Shown one piece after another: positions 33,601-44,979 of a DNA stretch of 64,000 nucleotides. Source of the stretch: Sinonovacula constricta. Taxonomy: Eukaryota; Mollusca; Bivalvia; Cardiida; Solecurtidae. The notes beneath the pieces were generated by a model. The model worked only from the letters and a program-made list of their open reading frames with translations. It searched no databases and had not been told where the DNA came from. A program made the position numbers and the translations under genes. Location: NCBI GenBank assembly GCA_007844125.1, contig CM017564.1, positions 11,307,326 to 11,371,325 on the forward strand, given 5' to 3'. Within the stretch, counting starts at the first letter, position 1. Each line of letters begins with the position of its first letter.

Positions 33601-35620
33601 TGTCCCAACAGTAACGGTTTAACAACCTAGTTGCCTAATGTGCTCCCAACATTAACTATCACCTGCTTTTAAGACTTAAATTTGCTTCAGCATAGTCCTT
33701 AACCCTTGCTTATTGGCCATAATTATTTCACAAGAATTCTATATTAAGAATGTTTTTTAATGAAATTTAGCTTTTAATAGAAACAATTTTCAATAAACTT
33801 AAATAAAGTGATAATGTAATTCATATAATATTGGTCATAATGGATTTATTATATATAAAATGCATGTAGCATTAATGAAACTAAAGTGAAAGAGATATAG
33901 ATGTGCTAACTGGTAAACAATTCTTGGAATTACTCTGTTTCCGGTTCAAACCGGATTGAACAAGTGAAATTTGGTTAAATAAAGTTTAAAATCATGTAAT
34001 ACATGTCAATTAGCACAGTTTGCATGAACATAATCCACACTGTTACTGTTGGGACATTTTTCTGTTTTGGATGTTAGTTAACAGATGTGTTTTCCAGGTT
34101 CACAATGGAAAAATTTAAGGTAAAGTTTTATTTTCATAAACAACCCAGACACTCTAAAAGGATTTTGACTGAAAGTTTAAACACTAATTCCAAAGGAGAT
34201 GTGACAAAGCCAAGGGACAAAACCAATGCAGAAAGGCAAAGACGCTTTAGGGCTAAGCAGGAGAATTGTGAAAAATTAAGGGATAAGAATATTGCAAGTT
34301 GTGCTAAATACCGAATGAAAGTTAAAAGCATACGTCAGAAAAATTCACAGCTGGATGAACTTATGAAAAAAAGGAGAGAGAGAGAAAGGCAGCATATAGA
34401 AAAAAGCTAAAATCGAGAGATGGTGCCAAGACAAAACAGCAAGTCCAGATCAAGACAAAACCTTCTTCTATCAAGACATTAAGAGAACAGCTGAAATACC
34501 AAAAGCAGTTGAACCGCCAACTGCAAGAAAGAAATGAAAAGTTTATACAAGAGAAGAACCCTTCAGATCTTAAAGTAGGCCTTGGAGCAAGCCCAGAAGC
34601 CATTCGAAAGTAAGCACAAAGAGTGAAGAGTACTCTGCCACAGTCACCAAGAAAATGGGCAAGAACAGTTTCACACATAATTAGTAATGCCTCACCAAGA
34701 AAGCAGACTGCACTAAATATCACCAAGACAGAGAAAGGTGGACATTAGCTGGAAGTCAAAGGTGACATTGGTGTAGTTCTGAGTAGACCACAGCTTGCAG
34801 ATGGAAGAGGCATACAAATGACATTCAATCCAAATGAAATTGGGAAGTGCAAACAGCATTTACTCAACACGTAACTGCCAAATGATGAAGTTGCAAATTT
34901 TGAGGACATGCCTGTCCCAACAGTAACAGTGCTTACTTGTTACAAAATATGAGTTAAACAGTTTAGAAGTTCTTTGTTTCCTGATACAAAGTTTTTCAAT
35001 GGCAAAGTAGCTGTAGAAAATATTTCTACATTGTTTGTTTATTATTACAATATATAATAATATGTTTTGTGAAGTTTATTAAAGCATAGTCACATGTGTT
35101 TCATTTCATGTAAAATCCCTAAAGAAACATAAACTATAATTATTTCATGTTTACAAATGGTATTATGTATGTTTATTTGAAATTTGTTATAAAGAAAATA
35201 ACATACAAACTATAAGAGATAGGAAATTTCAGAATGGTGTTCTTGTTGTTGCTGTCCCAACAGTAACGTTTTTTTTGTATGTGTTATTCATGCCATTTTT
35301 TGTTAAAAAATGATGATATTTATATAAGTCTATGTGTCAAAAGTCAATGTTATTTTAATTTAAAAAGCTGTTATATACAAAATAGTTTTAGCAATTGCTT
35401 TTTTATAATCATCTGTCTGTTAACTGAAATTTTCACAAGAAAATAGGATTTAAATTTACAAAACATGCAAATTTTTATACTCAGGTACATATTTAAATCT
35501 TCATTATATATTTCAATAAACAAATATTGATGTGATACAAAATTCAAATTAAAAACAACATAGATATTAATAAATTCTATCACTAAACTAGTATTAATGA
35601 AATGTCCCAACAGTAACGGT
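33601..35620. repeat. five-copy 18-bp motif TGTCCCAACAGTAACGGT
   Basis: Direct copies at 33601-33618, 34913-34930 (..AACAGT), 35253-35269 (..AACGTT) and 35603-35620; one inverted copy at 34039-34056 (ACTGTTACTGTTGGGACA). Spacing is about 440, 870, 340 and 350 bp. The sequence between copies is otherwise unlike. A coiled-coil pseudogene lies among them. Confidence 0.8.
34087..34860 (+). pseudogene. basic coiled-coil protein pseudogene
   Basis: The first frame (34087-34410) gives a lysine/arginine-rich protein with NAERQRRFRAKQENCEKLRD, resembling the basic region of a bZIP-like helix. A GA-repeat at 34373-34388 coincides with a shift to the next frame, where RKAAYRKKLKSRDG and LREQLKYQKQLNRQLQERNE continue the coiled coil, then LPQSPRKWARTVSHIISNAS. 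Stops follow at ~34610 and ~34747. Uncharacterised proteins of this make-up, with a basic coiled coil followed by SPRK-type segments, are multicopy in marine invertebrate genomes and may be mobile-element encoded (general impression, unverified). Function unknown. Confidence 0.55.
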
Positions 35621-36308
35621 TAACACTGAAATTACTGTAGGTATAATTTTCAGAATGACATAACTCATCATGTACATTGATTATATGTACCAAACTTTGA
35701 CAAATTTACCTAAATGTGTATTAATTCATGTTGAAATGTTTGTTTTTTGTTTATATCTTCATATGTCTTGAAAACAAAATTGGAAAATAAGCATTTGATT
35801 TTTTGTTTGCTGTTTTGAGGCATTTTGTCATATAATACAGCAAAAAAACATTTTATGAACCAAAACGAATGACAATTTTTCAACAATTATATACACAAGT
35901 AATAAAAACAAAACAATGAATATAGTGTTTTCAATAATGCATTATTTGTCTTAAAATTGAATCATGTCCTTTTTTCAAAAATATGGTTTATTTACATATT
36001 GGCATGTAAATTTTTGGTATAATGGCTAAAGATTTCCACAAAAACAATGTATTTCCATAAGGAGCAACATATAAGCTACCAAAAACAGCCATCAAAAAAT
36101 TAATTTTATGAACTTATTTTTTTTGACAAATTGTCACACCTTATTTGCACCAGGCCATAGGTATTTAATAGGGAAACCAGCAAAATGACAAATTAAATAG
36201 TATGACAAATTAAATAGTATGAAAATGTGTGCATTTTACGCCATTTCTTTATTTAATCATGAGGTTCATTATAATGGAATGTGTTTGACTGAAGCATTTA
36301 AAAACACT
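35621..36308. other. unassigned AT-rich sequence
   Basis: Nothing recognised apart from a short direct repeat TGACAAATTAAATAGTATG at 36186-36221. Confidence 0.35.
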
Positions 36309-36557
36309 CATTGTTGCACATACACAGATGGACCAGATAATTTTGCAGCAAATTAGTTCATGCAAATTTCAGTGTCGCCCCCAATAATTAAAGGCATGTT
36401 AAATTTTTCGACCACCTGTCGCAGAAATTCCATGAGATAGCTGAACATGTCTTTCTTGTTTTTCTTGTTCCACCAACCGTGCCAGGAGGCACATAAGAAC
36501 TCGCGCATTGTTGCACATACACACATGGACCAGATAATTTTGCAGCAAATTAGTTTT
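36309..36557 (-). repeat. local duplication carrying a copied piece of the EEP gene
   Basis: 36374-36511 is about 90% identical to 36838-36974 inside the EEP ORF (GTCGCCCCCAATAATTAAAG through GTGCCAGGAGGCACA). It is flanked on both sides by a ~50 bp repeat, TTGTTGCACATACACA ... CAGCAAATTAGTT (from 36311 and 36508). The copied piece covers the GGDFNI-coding segment. It lies downstream of the gene's stop codon and is not in an open frame of its own. Confidence 0.85.
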
Positions 36558-36594
36558 TAAAGCCTACATAAAATATATTTGTTTTCTGAAGACT

Positions 36595-37803
36595 TCATGC
36601 AAATGTTAGTGTGGCTTTTATTGGATCGTGATCCAGGATTTCATTCGGTTTAAATTTCAATTCTTTGAAATCTGTGTCTTTTTCAAAATCGATACACTGT
36701 ACGTTTTCTAGTCTAAGACCTTTTGAAGTGATAAAGAAGTCCTTCTCTTTACCTTTTCTTCTCTCCGAGGAGACATATGTTGCCAGACTAAATGGATCCT
36801 TCACCATTCCTTTCACGTCGTGAATATCGATGTTAAAGTCGCCCCCAATAATTAAAGGCATGTTTAATTTTTTGACCACCTTTTGCAGAAATTCCATGAG
36901 ATAGCCGAACATGTCTTTCTTGTTTTTCTTGTTCCACCAACCGTGCCAGGAGGCACACAAGAACTCGGGCATTGTCCCGTATTTGACTTTTCTAATTGCT
37001 ATTCTTGAGAGCGGATCAAAATCCATAGGGACAGTTTTCTTTAACGCATTTTTGCTGTCTTTTTGTAACGATTCCAGTATTTCTCGCAATTTCCTGTCGA
37101 TTTGTTGATCATCGGGTGATACATACTTAATATGGACTAATATGCATGCTTCTTTATGTCCACAGAACTTATAATTAGTGATAGGTATGTATTTTTTCCA
37201 TAAATGTCCCTTTATGTCCTCAGATCCGAACTCTTGACATAAGATTATTGGTGGTTCTATTAGTTCTATCAACCTAACAAGGACTTGTCTGCGCTGATCT
37301 CCCGGTTTCGTTTCAATAGTGTTTGTTTTCTTTGGATCTCCCGGTTTCGTTACAATAGTGTTTTTCTTCTTTGGCCCATTTGTATTCATTGTCACAATAA
37401 CTAAACTTTCCTCATTGGGCCTTACTCCCTGTTGTGTAGTAATCTTGTAGTTATTTTCATCCGTTTGAATACATTCTCTACCAGGACTACTTTTGTCAAG
37501 TTTATGGAAACCATTTGTACTCTCCTTTTGGTCGTTATTTTCAGCACCTTCGTCCGTTTTATCCCTTTCTCTACCAAAAAACCATTCAAATAGATCTATT
37601 GTAATTTCATCCGTGTTAATGTTTAATTGACTATAAAGCCAATCCATTACTAGTAAATCATCAATATCATCTGTACTGTTCTCATCCTTGTTGTCTTTAT
37701 CAGGCCAATTTTGTGTACCATTTCTTGTAGTTTTGGGCCTTGTAGTTTTGGGCCTTGCTCCGTTGAAGGTTGTGCTACACTTTTCTTCTGCTTGTTCCAT
37801 CAT
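36595..37803 (-). CDS. endonuclease/exonuclease/phosphatase (EEP)-fold protein
   Basis: 402 codons, uninterrupted. Residues 1-130 are hydrophilic and low complexity, with a short RPKTT repeat and an acidic Asp/Glu stretch. From ~135 the EEP (DNase I-like) fold is traceable: TMNTNG (first strand with Asn), ILCQEFG (metal-binding Glu), ASWHGWWNKK (His), LIIGGDFNID (Asp/Asn) and LDHDPIKATL (terminal Asp-His). An in-frame duplication, NTIVTKPGDPKK / NTIETKPGDQRR, sits after the first strand. All main catalytic motifs are present, so activity on a phosphodiester substrate is plausible; the substrate is unknown. An in-frame TAA lies about 23 codons upstream of the Met; an upstream exon cannot be excluded. 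LINE endonucleases also use this fold, but no RT follows, and the acidic N-terminus is unlike them. No signal peptide or membrane helix. Confidence 0.8.
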   Translation of the reverse strand: MMEQAEEKCSTTFNGARPKTTRPKTTRNGTQNWPDKDNKDENSTDDIDDLLVMDWLYSQLNINTDEITIDLFEWFFGRERDKTDEGAENNDQKESTNGFHKLDKSSPGRECIQTDENNYKITTQQGVRPNEESLVIVTMNTNGPKKKNTIVTKPGDPKKTNTIETKPGDQRRQVLVRLIELIEPPIILCQEFGSEDIKGHLWKKYIPITNYKFCGHKEACILVHIKYVSPDDQQIDRKLREILESLQKDSKNALKKTVPMDFDPLSRIAIRKVKYGTMPEFLCASWHGWWNKKNKKDMFGYLMEFLQKVVKKLNMPLIIGGDFNIDIHDVKGMVKDPFSLATYVSSERRKGKEKDFFITSKGLRLENVQCIDFEKDTDFKELKFKPNEILDHDPIKATLTFA

Positions 37804-38243
37804 TCTGCTTTTTCTTGGGTGTATTTTTCGATCCTCAAGATCCGCAAGAGAATACGCCCGTTAAGATTCTTTAACCGTTTCAAATGTTTCTGTATGTCCA
37901 CCTTCTGCTTGCTCTACCTTTACACTCCGGTATATTGACACCGTATCCCGTCCTGGAATAAAAAAGTGTGTATGTTTTGATTACGTGTTGTATACAAACA
38001 ATAGTAACCAGATGATTGTATTAGCATATACAGGGGAGGTAACGATGAAAAAAAAGTTAAACGGGGACTGATCATGAAACATAAAACGAGGGCAACATAT
38101 TTCTAAGCAGGTACCTAAATTTAAATTTTTTAAAGGGACACACCTGAGGGTAAAATAGGCTCACTTCGAGTTATAGATCAAAATAAGTTGATTATCAACT
38201 GCTAGGGGTCATTAATATATCCCATATAACCCATCGAGGCCCA
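37804..38243. other. upstream region of the EEP gene, unassigned
   Basis: The likely 5' region of the minus-strand gene. No clear TATA box or splice site could be fixed. GGGGAGGTAACG at 38033 is a variant of the recurring AAGGGAGRTAA motif. Confidence 0.3.
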
Positions 38244-38835
38244 TACCAAAAAGGCCGCAAACCTAAAAGGCCTTATAGTGGCATTGTTTGGTTAATTACA
38301 TGTATGAAAGTTATATGTGTAGTTGGTATGTATTATCCCTGGTCTCTGAATATGCTAGAATGCAGTAAATATTTGAAATCTCATAAAATATTTAAAAAAA
38401 AAATATTATTATATTAAATGGTACTTCTGTGTTTATGAATAAAATAAGTTACATTTGTCTTCATTTCTATTTGAATAATTAGTACTTATCTTTAATCAAA
38501 AATACAACATAAATTAACTGACATTTAAACCTAAACATTGATTTATTTTCAAAATCTTAAAAACTTTGTGCAAAATGTCAGCATGAACTATTATTATGCA
38601 TACACCACACCAAGTTTATGAGTTGTCATTAACCAGTTAAAATTATTTAATGTTTGCTTAAATTAAAACATGAACAATATTAATGTGAATTATGTTGGAC
38701 ATGTTTTCATTTAAACATAAAAAAACATCTTATTGCTGTGTCTTCAATAAACCATGTACCCCTTTTTTAAGTTTGGCCTTTTTGGTAAAAAGTCTTTTTG
38801 GTTTGAGGCCTTTCTGGTTTTCGGCCTTTTTGGTA
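38244..38835. mobile_element. foldback element 1 (AAAAGGCC phrase)
   Basis: 592 bp. Left end TACCAAAAAGGCCGCAAACC, then TAAAAGGCC; right end inverted reads TACCAAAAAGGCCGAAAACC, then AGAAAGGCC. The flanks carry CCCA on both sides (38240-38243 and 38836-38839), a probable 4-bp target duplication. Each arm contains the phrase AAAAGGCC two or more times. Interior AT-rich and noncoding. Confidence 0.8.
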
Positions 38836-38872
38836 CCCAATCATTTTCTTGAATCTCATTGAAAAATCCAAC

Positions 38873-39100
38873 ATGGCTAGCAGAGGAAGAAGAGTAAAAT
38901 TTTCGGAGTTAAAGATAGAAAGAAGTGAATGCATGCGCATCTACCGTTCACAAGCAGATTTTTTACGATGCCTTTTCCGAAAGGATGGATTTACGAAACA
39001 TTTTGTTGATCCGAGTAAACAAATAACTGGCCACAGATTAATAATGAATAATAATGTTGATTATTGTGAGAACACTATTGTGAATAGTTACAATTTTTAA
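38873..39100 (+). CDS. short ORF with good ATG context, unknown
   Basis: About 75 codons from MASRGRRVKFSELKIERS. The ATG is in AACATGGC, a favourable initiation context. It is basic, with no recognised domain, and ends at TAA before foldback element 2. It could be a first exon or chance. Not supported by any second line of evidence. Confidence 0.2.
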   Translation: MASRGRRVKFSELKIERSECMRIYRSQADFLRCLFRKDGFTKHFVDPSKQITGHRLIMNNNVDYCENTIVNSYNF

Positions 39101-39201
39101 TTAAAAAATGTCATCGAAACGTCAATGAACCACATGTACTGTTGTCTACCCAATCAAAAAGTTATTCACACTTTTTCAACATGTCGCCACCTTTCTAAGG
39201 G

Positions 39202-40251
<1,050 letters not shown>

Positions 40252-40264
40252 ACCTTCCTAAGGG

Positions 40265-41249
40265 AGAGTTATCATCGTTATACGTTTGATGTTTGCACTT
40301 GACAATTAGGGGCTGATTCCTGTTAATTATCCCCGAAGAATTCCTTTAATTAGAAACTAATGTTCTCAGTTTGTCAAATAAGGGACCGACTCCTTTTAAT
40401 TATTCCCGAAGGATTCCTTTAATAGGAAAAGAATGTTTGCAGAATCTATGTTGATGTTTTCATTCATGTTCAATTATTTCATTCACAAATTCATATGTTC
40501 TTATTATATTGTGATTATATTTAATTCATGCTGTGATGTTTTGTTCTTTTAATTATATTTAAACATTGAATTAAGAATAAAAAAAATACTAGAATGACAT
40601 AGTTATTGTGTAACACTATACAGAGATAAAATAAGTGGAACGCGGCAAAATTTAAGTGCCATTTAACAAGCACTTTCCGTATCAATCTCATTTGTCACAC
40701 CTGTTGCCAATCATTTTACTACTATGGCGAATCGTTATTGTGGCGAATCATTAATATACCCAACAAACTAGTACAATAGATAGTTTCCACATCAGTGAAA
40801 ATCCCTTATCTTGGCAGCCATCTTTGATGGTAACTTCAAGGGATTTTCATATGAATTGTATAGAAGGGTAAACTATATGTAAATTTTATTTTCTTGTAAT
40901 ATCTTCATTTGTAGTCCGAAAATTAAAAGCTTTACACCATTCAAAAGCTCTTGAAATTCATATTTGTAGAATATAATTTTTTTACAATTGATAAATGCAC
41001 ACAGAATTAATACACAGAAATAAATAAAACTATTGGCTCATACTTAAAACAAAATGAACAGTGTATCATTTTCGGTTGTATTACTTTAACCTTTTAAACT
41101 ATCAAAATATGGTTTTGATATTAAAAATACTTTATAAAAGCTCTTAAATTTGATATAAAATTCAGTAAAATAGACTAAAAAATAAAAACACAGTGGTGAG
41201 TTTAATACAGCACATATTTCCAGATTTTGGCCTGCACTAGCTTAAATTA
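40265..41249. other. unassigned AT-rich sequence
   Basis: Contains a near direct repeat (GGGGCTGATTCCTGTTAATT / GGGACCGACTCCTTTTAATT, 40310-40400). ATAGATAGTTTCCACATCAG near 40774 is echoed inverted at ~42000-42040 on the other side of foldback element 3. No gene. Confidence 0.4.
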
Positions 41250-41869
41250 GGGTGACTTCGTACCACTACGATCTCGTGCCAGGAGACTTCGTGCCACTTT
41301 CCTGGAGACTTCGTACCACATATATATAGGAGAGAGAGAGAGAAGAAAATATCAATGAAACTTTTTGAACAATTTTCTTTTCCAAAGTTAATGCTTAAAT
41401 TACTATTAACATTTTTTTTTAAATATTTTTATTGAACAATGAAATGAATTTGTTTTTAATATTTGATTCAATAAATGTTCTATGCTAATTTGTCGTTATC
41501 AGTTACGTTAAATGCAGCGCAATATGTATTGTTTCTGGTGCTATAAATCACAATATGTGCTTTATATTTTATGAAAATATTATTGATGTTTGAAATGAAT
41601 TTTATTAAGCTGTACCAAGTGTTTGTCCTATTTTTTCACACTAATCTTTTGTAATTACTTATCAATTATTCGCCTATTAATATGTGCGAAAACATCAATC
41701 ATCAACGCATTATCACCAATTACATGTCTATTGTGATATTAATGACATCGATAGCGGGTACTTAATAGGTGCGAAAATAAATCCCTATATATCCTATAGG
41801 TGGTACGAAGTCTCCAAGAATGGCACGACATTGTAGTGGTACGAGATCGAAGTGTTACGAGGTCTCCGA
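41250..41869. mobile_element. foldback element 3 (GAGACTTCGTACCAC phrase)
   Basis: The left arm holds GACTTCGTACCACTACGATC, AGGAGACTTCGTGCCAC and GGAGACTTCGTACCACATA. The right arm (41795-41869) is the inverse, with GGTGGTACGAAGTCTCC and GTAGTGGTACGAGATCG. Three phrase copies per arm, both inner ends running into TATATAGG-type sequence. No coding capacity. Ends approximate. Confidence 0.8.
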
Positions 41870-41962
41870 CATCCCAATCTCATTAAAATCAGCTCCAGTA
41901 TTAATCACGGACAGTAGATGAGGGAAATTAGGATATGATTTTAATGAGATTGCCGACATCCC
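41867..41962. repeat. small inverted repeat abutting foldback element 3
   Basis: CAATCTCATTAAAATCA (41876-41892) pairs with TGATTTTAATGAGATTG (41936-41952): 17 bp perfect, ~43 nt loop. CCGACATCCC flanks both arms but in direct orientation. Confidence 0.7.
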
Positions 41963-42366
41963 ACTACCTTCTTCCCACAAAGATGGCTGCCTTAAACTGT
42001 CTTATCAGTGTCGATGACATCACTTGGAAACTATCTATAATGTTTTATTTTAATAAACAATTAAATCTATGGCGTAATAAAACAATAACAAATAAATCAG
42101 ACAAAATTTCAGAAAGCAAAATAAATGTTAGCTTACAGTTTGTCCCTTTAGGAGGTGTCCTTTTAACAGTCCAATTAATTATCCAACGTCGAATAACCCT
42201 GAAGAGTTTTCGGTAAACTGTCCTCGTAGAATCGTTGCGTCAACACTGTGTGAATGCACTCGGTGTATTGTGGGTAAAGTAGTTCTTCAACGTAGTGACG
42301 TCACACGCTATGTATAGAATGCATACATAGAATGGTTTTAGCAGAAGGTTCGTGTGTTTATATTGT
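41963..42366. other. unassigned sequence
   Basis: No supported gene; the ORF at 41935-42216 overlaps repeats and has no motif. Confidence 0.3.
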
Positions 42367-42515
42367 ACAATATGACCATTCAGGTATATGATATTGCAGT
42401 AATTTATCACAGCTAAAATAATGCAAAACTCGCATCTTATGAATCGCCTATCTTTTTGTTTACACGTGATTTTGTTATATAACTGTCTGTTCATTTTCTA
42501 AAAATAGAACGCTCG
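42367..42515. repeat. dispersed repeat shared with 3458-3612
   Basis: See the entry at 3458. This copy ends about 300 bp before the first recognisable satellite monomers. Confidence 0.7.
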
Positions 42516-42799
42516 GCCGTCAAAATCTAGAAGCAACCGGCGTGTAGAACAACACTACATATGTAAGTCAGCGTAACGTTTAAATTGCGGCACATAGAAC
42601 GGCGGCACATGGGCCCAAAAAATTGTCTTACAATCTGATATACCGTATTATCCATTTATTTTACGGCCTTATAAACATACATGTTGAGAATTTCCATAAT
42701 CAGCCGGTGAATAATCTCGTGCTTTGTATAGAATAAGATTACATTGCTAGGATCATTTTACCTCTATTTGTTGAAGCAACATCAGTCTGTGGATGGGTT
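42516..42799. other. left shoulder of satellite array 1, unassigned
   Basis: No gene. GAAGCAACCGGCGTGTAGAA at 42529 is similar to a stretch near 12213. Confidence 0.3.
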
Positions 42800-44979
42800 A
42801 ACATGAAAAGGTTTGAGTAATGGCTTATATCTAGGTTTACTTTGTTAAGCAAAGTCCGATCATACCTTATGGCAAATATTGGTTAATATTTAGGTGTAAT
42901 TTGTTAGAGCAACGTTCGTCCATACCGGCATCATAAAATGGCACATAATGGGTAATATCTCGCTATAATTGGTTAAAGAAACGTCCGTCCATACTGTTAC
43001 CATAATATGGCACATAATGAGTTAAATCTATATATAATTTGTTATGGCAACGTCAATGGCACATAATTATTAAGATATAGGTACTATATGTTAGAGCAAC
43101 GTCCGTCCATACTGTTACCATAAAATGGCACATATTGGGTCATATCTAGGTATAATTTGTTAGCACAACTTCCGTCCATAATGTTACCATAAAATGGCAC
43201 ATATTGGGTATTATCTAGGTATAATTTGATAGAGCAAAGTCCGTCCATACTGTCACCATAAAATGGCACATATTGAGTATTATCGAGCTATAATTTGTTA
43301 GAGCAACGTCCGTCCATACTGTTGCCATAAAATGGCACATATGGGGTATTATCTAGGTATAATTTGTTAGAGCAAAGTCCGTCCATACTGTCACCAGAAA
43401 ATGGCACATATTGAGTATTATCTTGCTATAATTTGTTAGAGCAACGTCCGTCCATACTGTTACCCTAAAAGGAAACATATTAGGTATTATCTAGGTATAA
43501 TTTGTTAGTGCAACGTCCGTCCATACTGTTACCATAAAATGGCACAAATTGGGTATTACCTAGGTATAATTTGTTAGAGCAACGTCCGTCCATACTCTTA
43601 CCCTAAAAGGAAACATATTGGTTATTATCTAGGTATAATTTGTTAGAGCAACGTCCGTTCATACTGTTACCCTAAAAGGAAACATATTGGGTATTATCTA
43701 GGTATAACTTGATTTGTTAGAGCAACGTCCGTCAATACTGTTACCATAAAATAGCACATATTGGGTATTATCTAGGTATAATTTGTTAGAGCAACGTCCG
43801 TCAATACTGTTACCCTAAAAGGAAACATATTAGGTATTATCTAGGTATAATTTGTTAGAGCAACGTCCGTCCATACCGTTACCCTTAAAGGAAACATATT
43901 GGGTATTACCTAGGTATAATTTGTTAGAGCAACGTCCGTCCATACCGTTACCCATAAAGGATTATATTTGGTTTTATCTAGGTATAATTTGTTAGAGCAA
44001 CGTCCGTCCATACCGTTACCCTAAAAGGAAACATATTGGGTATTATCTAGGCATAATTTGTTAGAGCAACGTCCGTCCATACTGTTACCCTAAAAGGAAA
44101 CATATTAGGTATTATCTAGATATAATTTGTTAGAGCAAGGTCCGTCCATACCGTTACCCTAAAAGGAACAATATTGGGTTTTATCTAGGTATAATTTGTT
44201 AGAGCAACGTCCGTCCATACTGTTATCATAAAATGGCACAAATTGGGTATTACCTAGGTATAATTTGTTAGAGCAACGTCAGTCCATACTCTTACCCTAA
44301 AAGGAAACATATTGGATATTATCTAGCTATAATTTGTTAGAGCAACGTCCGTCCATACCGTTACCCTAAAAGGAAACATATTAGGTATTATCTAGGTATA
44401 ATTTGTTAGTACAACGTCCGTCCATACTGTCACCATAAAATGGCACAAATTGGGTATTACCTAGGTATAATTTGTTAGAGCAACGTCCGTCCATACTGTT
44501 ATCATAAAATGGCACAAATTGGGTATTACCTAGGTATAATTTGTTAGAGCAACGTCAGTCCATACTCTTACCCAAAAAGGAAACATATTGGGTATTATCT
44601 AGGTATAATTTGTTAGAGCAACTTCCGTCCATACCCTAACAATAAAAGGAAACATATTAGGTAATATCTAGGTATAATTTGTTAGGGCAACGTCCGGCCA
44701 TACCGTTACCCTTAAAGGAAACATATTGGATATTATCTAGCTATAATTTGTTAGAGCAACGTCCGTCCATAGCGTTACCCTAAAAGGAAACATATTGGGT
44801 ATTATCTAGGTATAATTTGTTAGAGCAACGTCCGTCCATACTGTTATCCTAAAAGGAAACATACTGGGTATTATCTAGGCATAATTTGTTAGAACAACGT
44901 CCGTCCATACCGTTACCCTAAAAGGAAAGATATTAGGTATTATCTAGGTATAATTTGTTAGAGCAACGTCCGTCCATAC

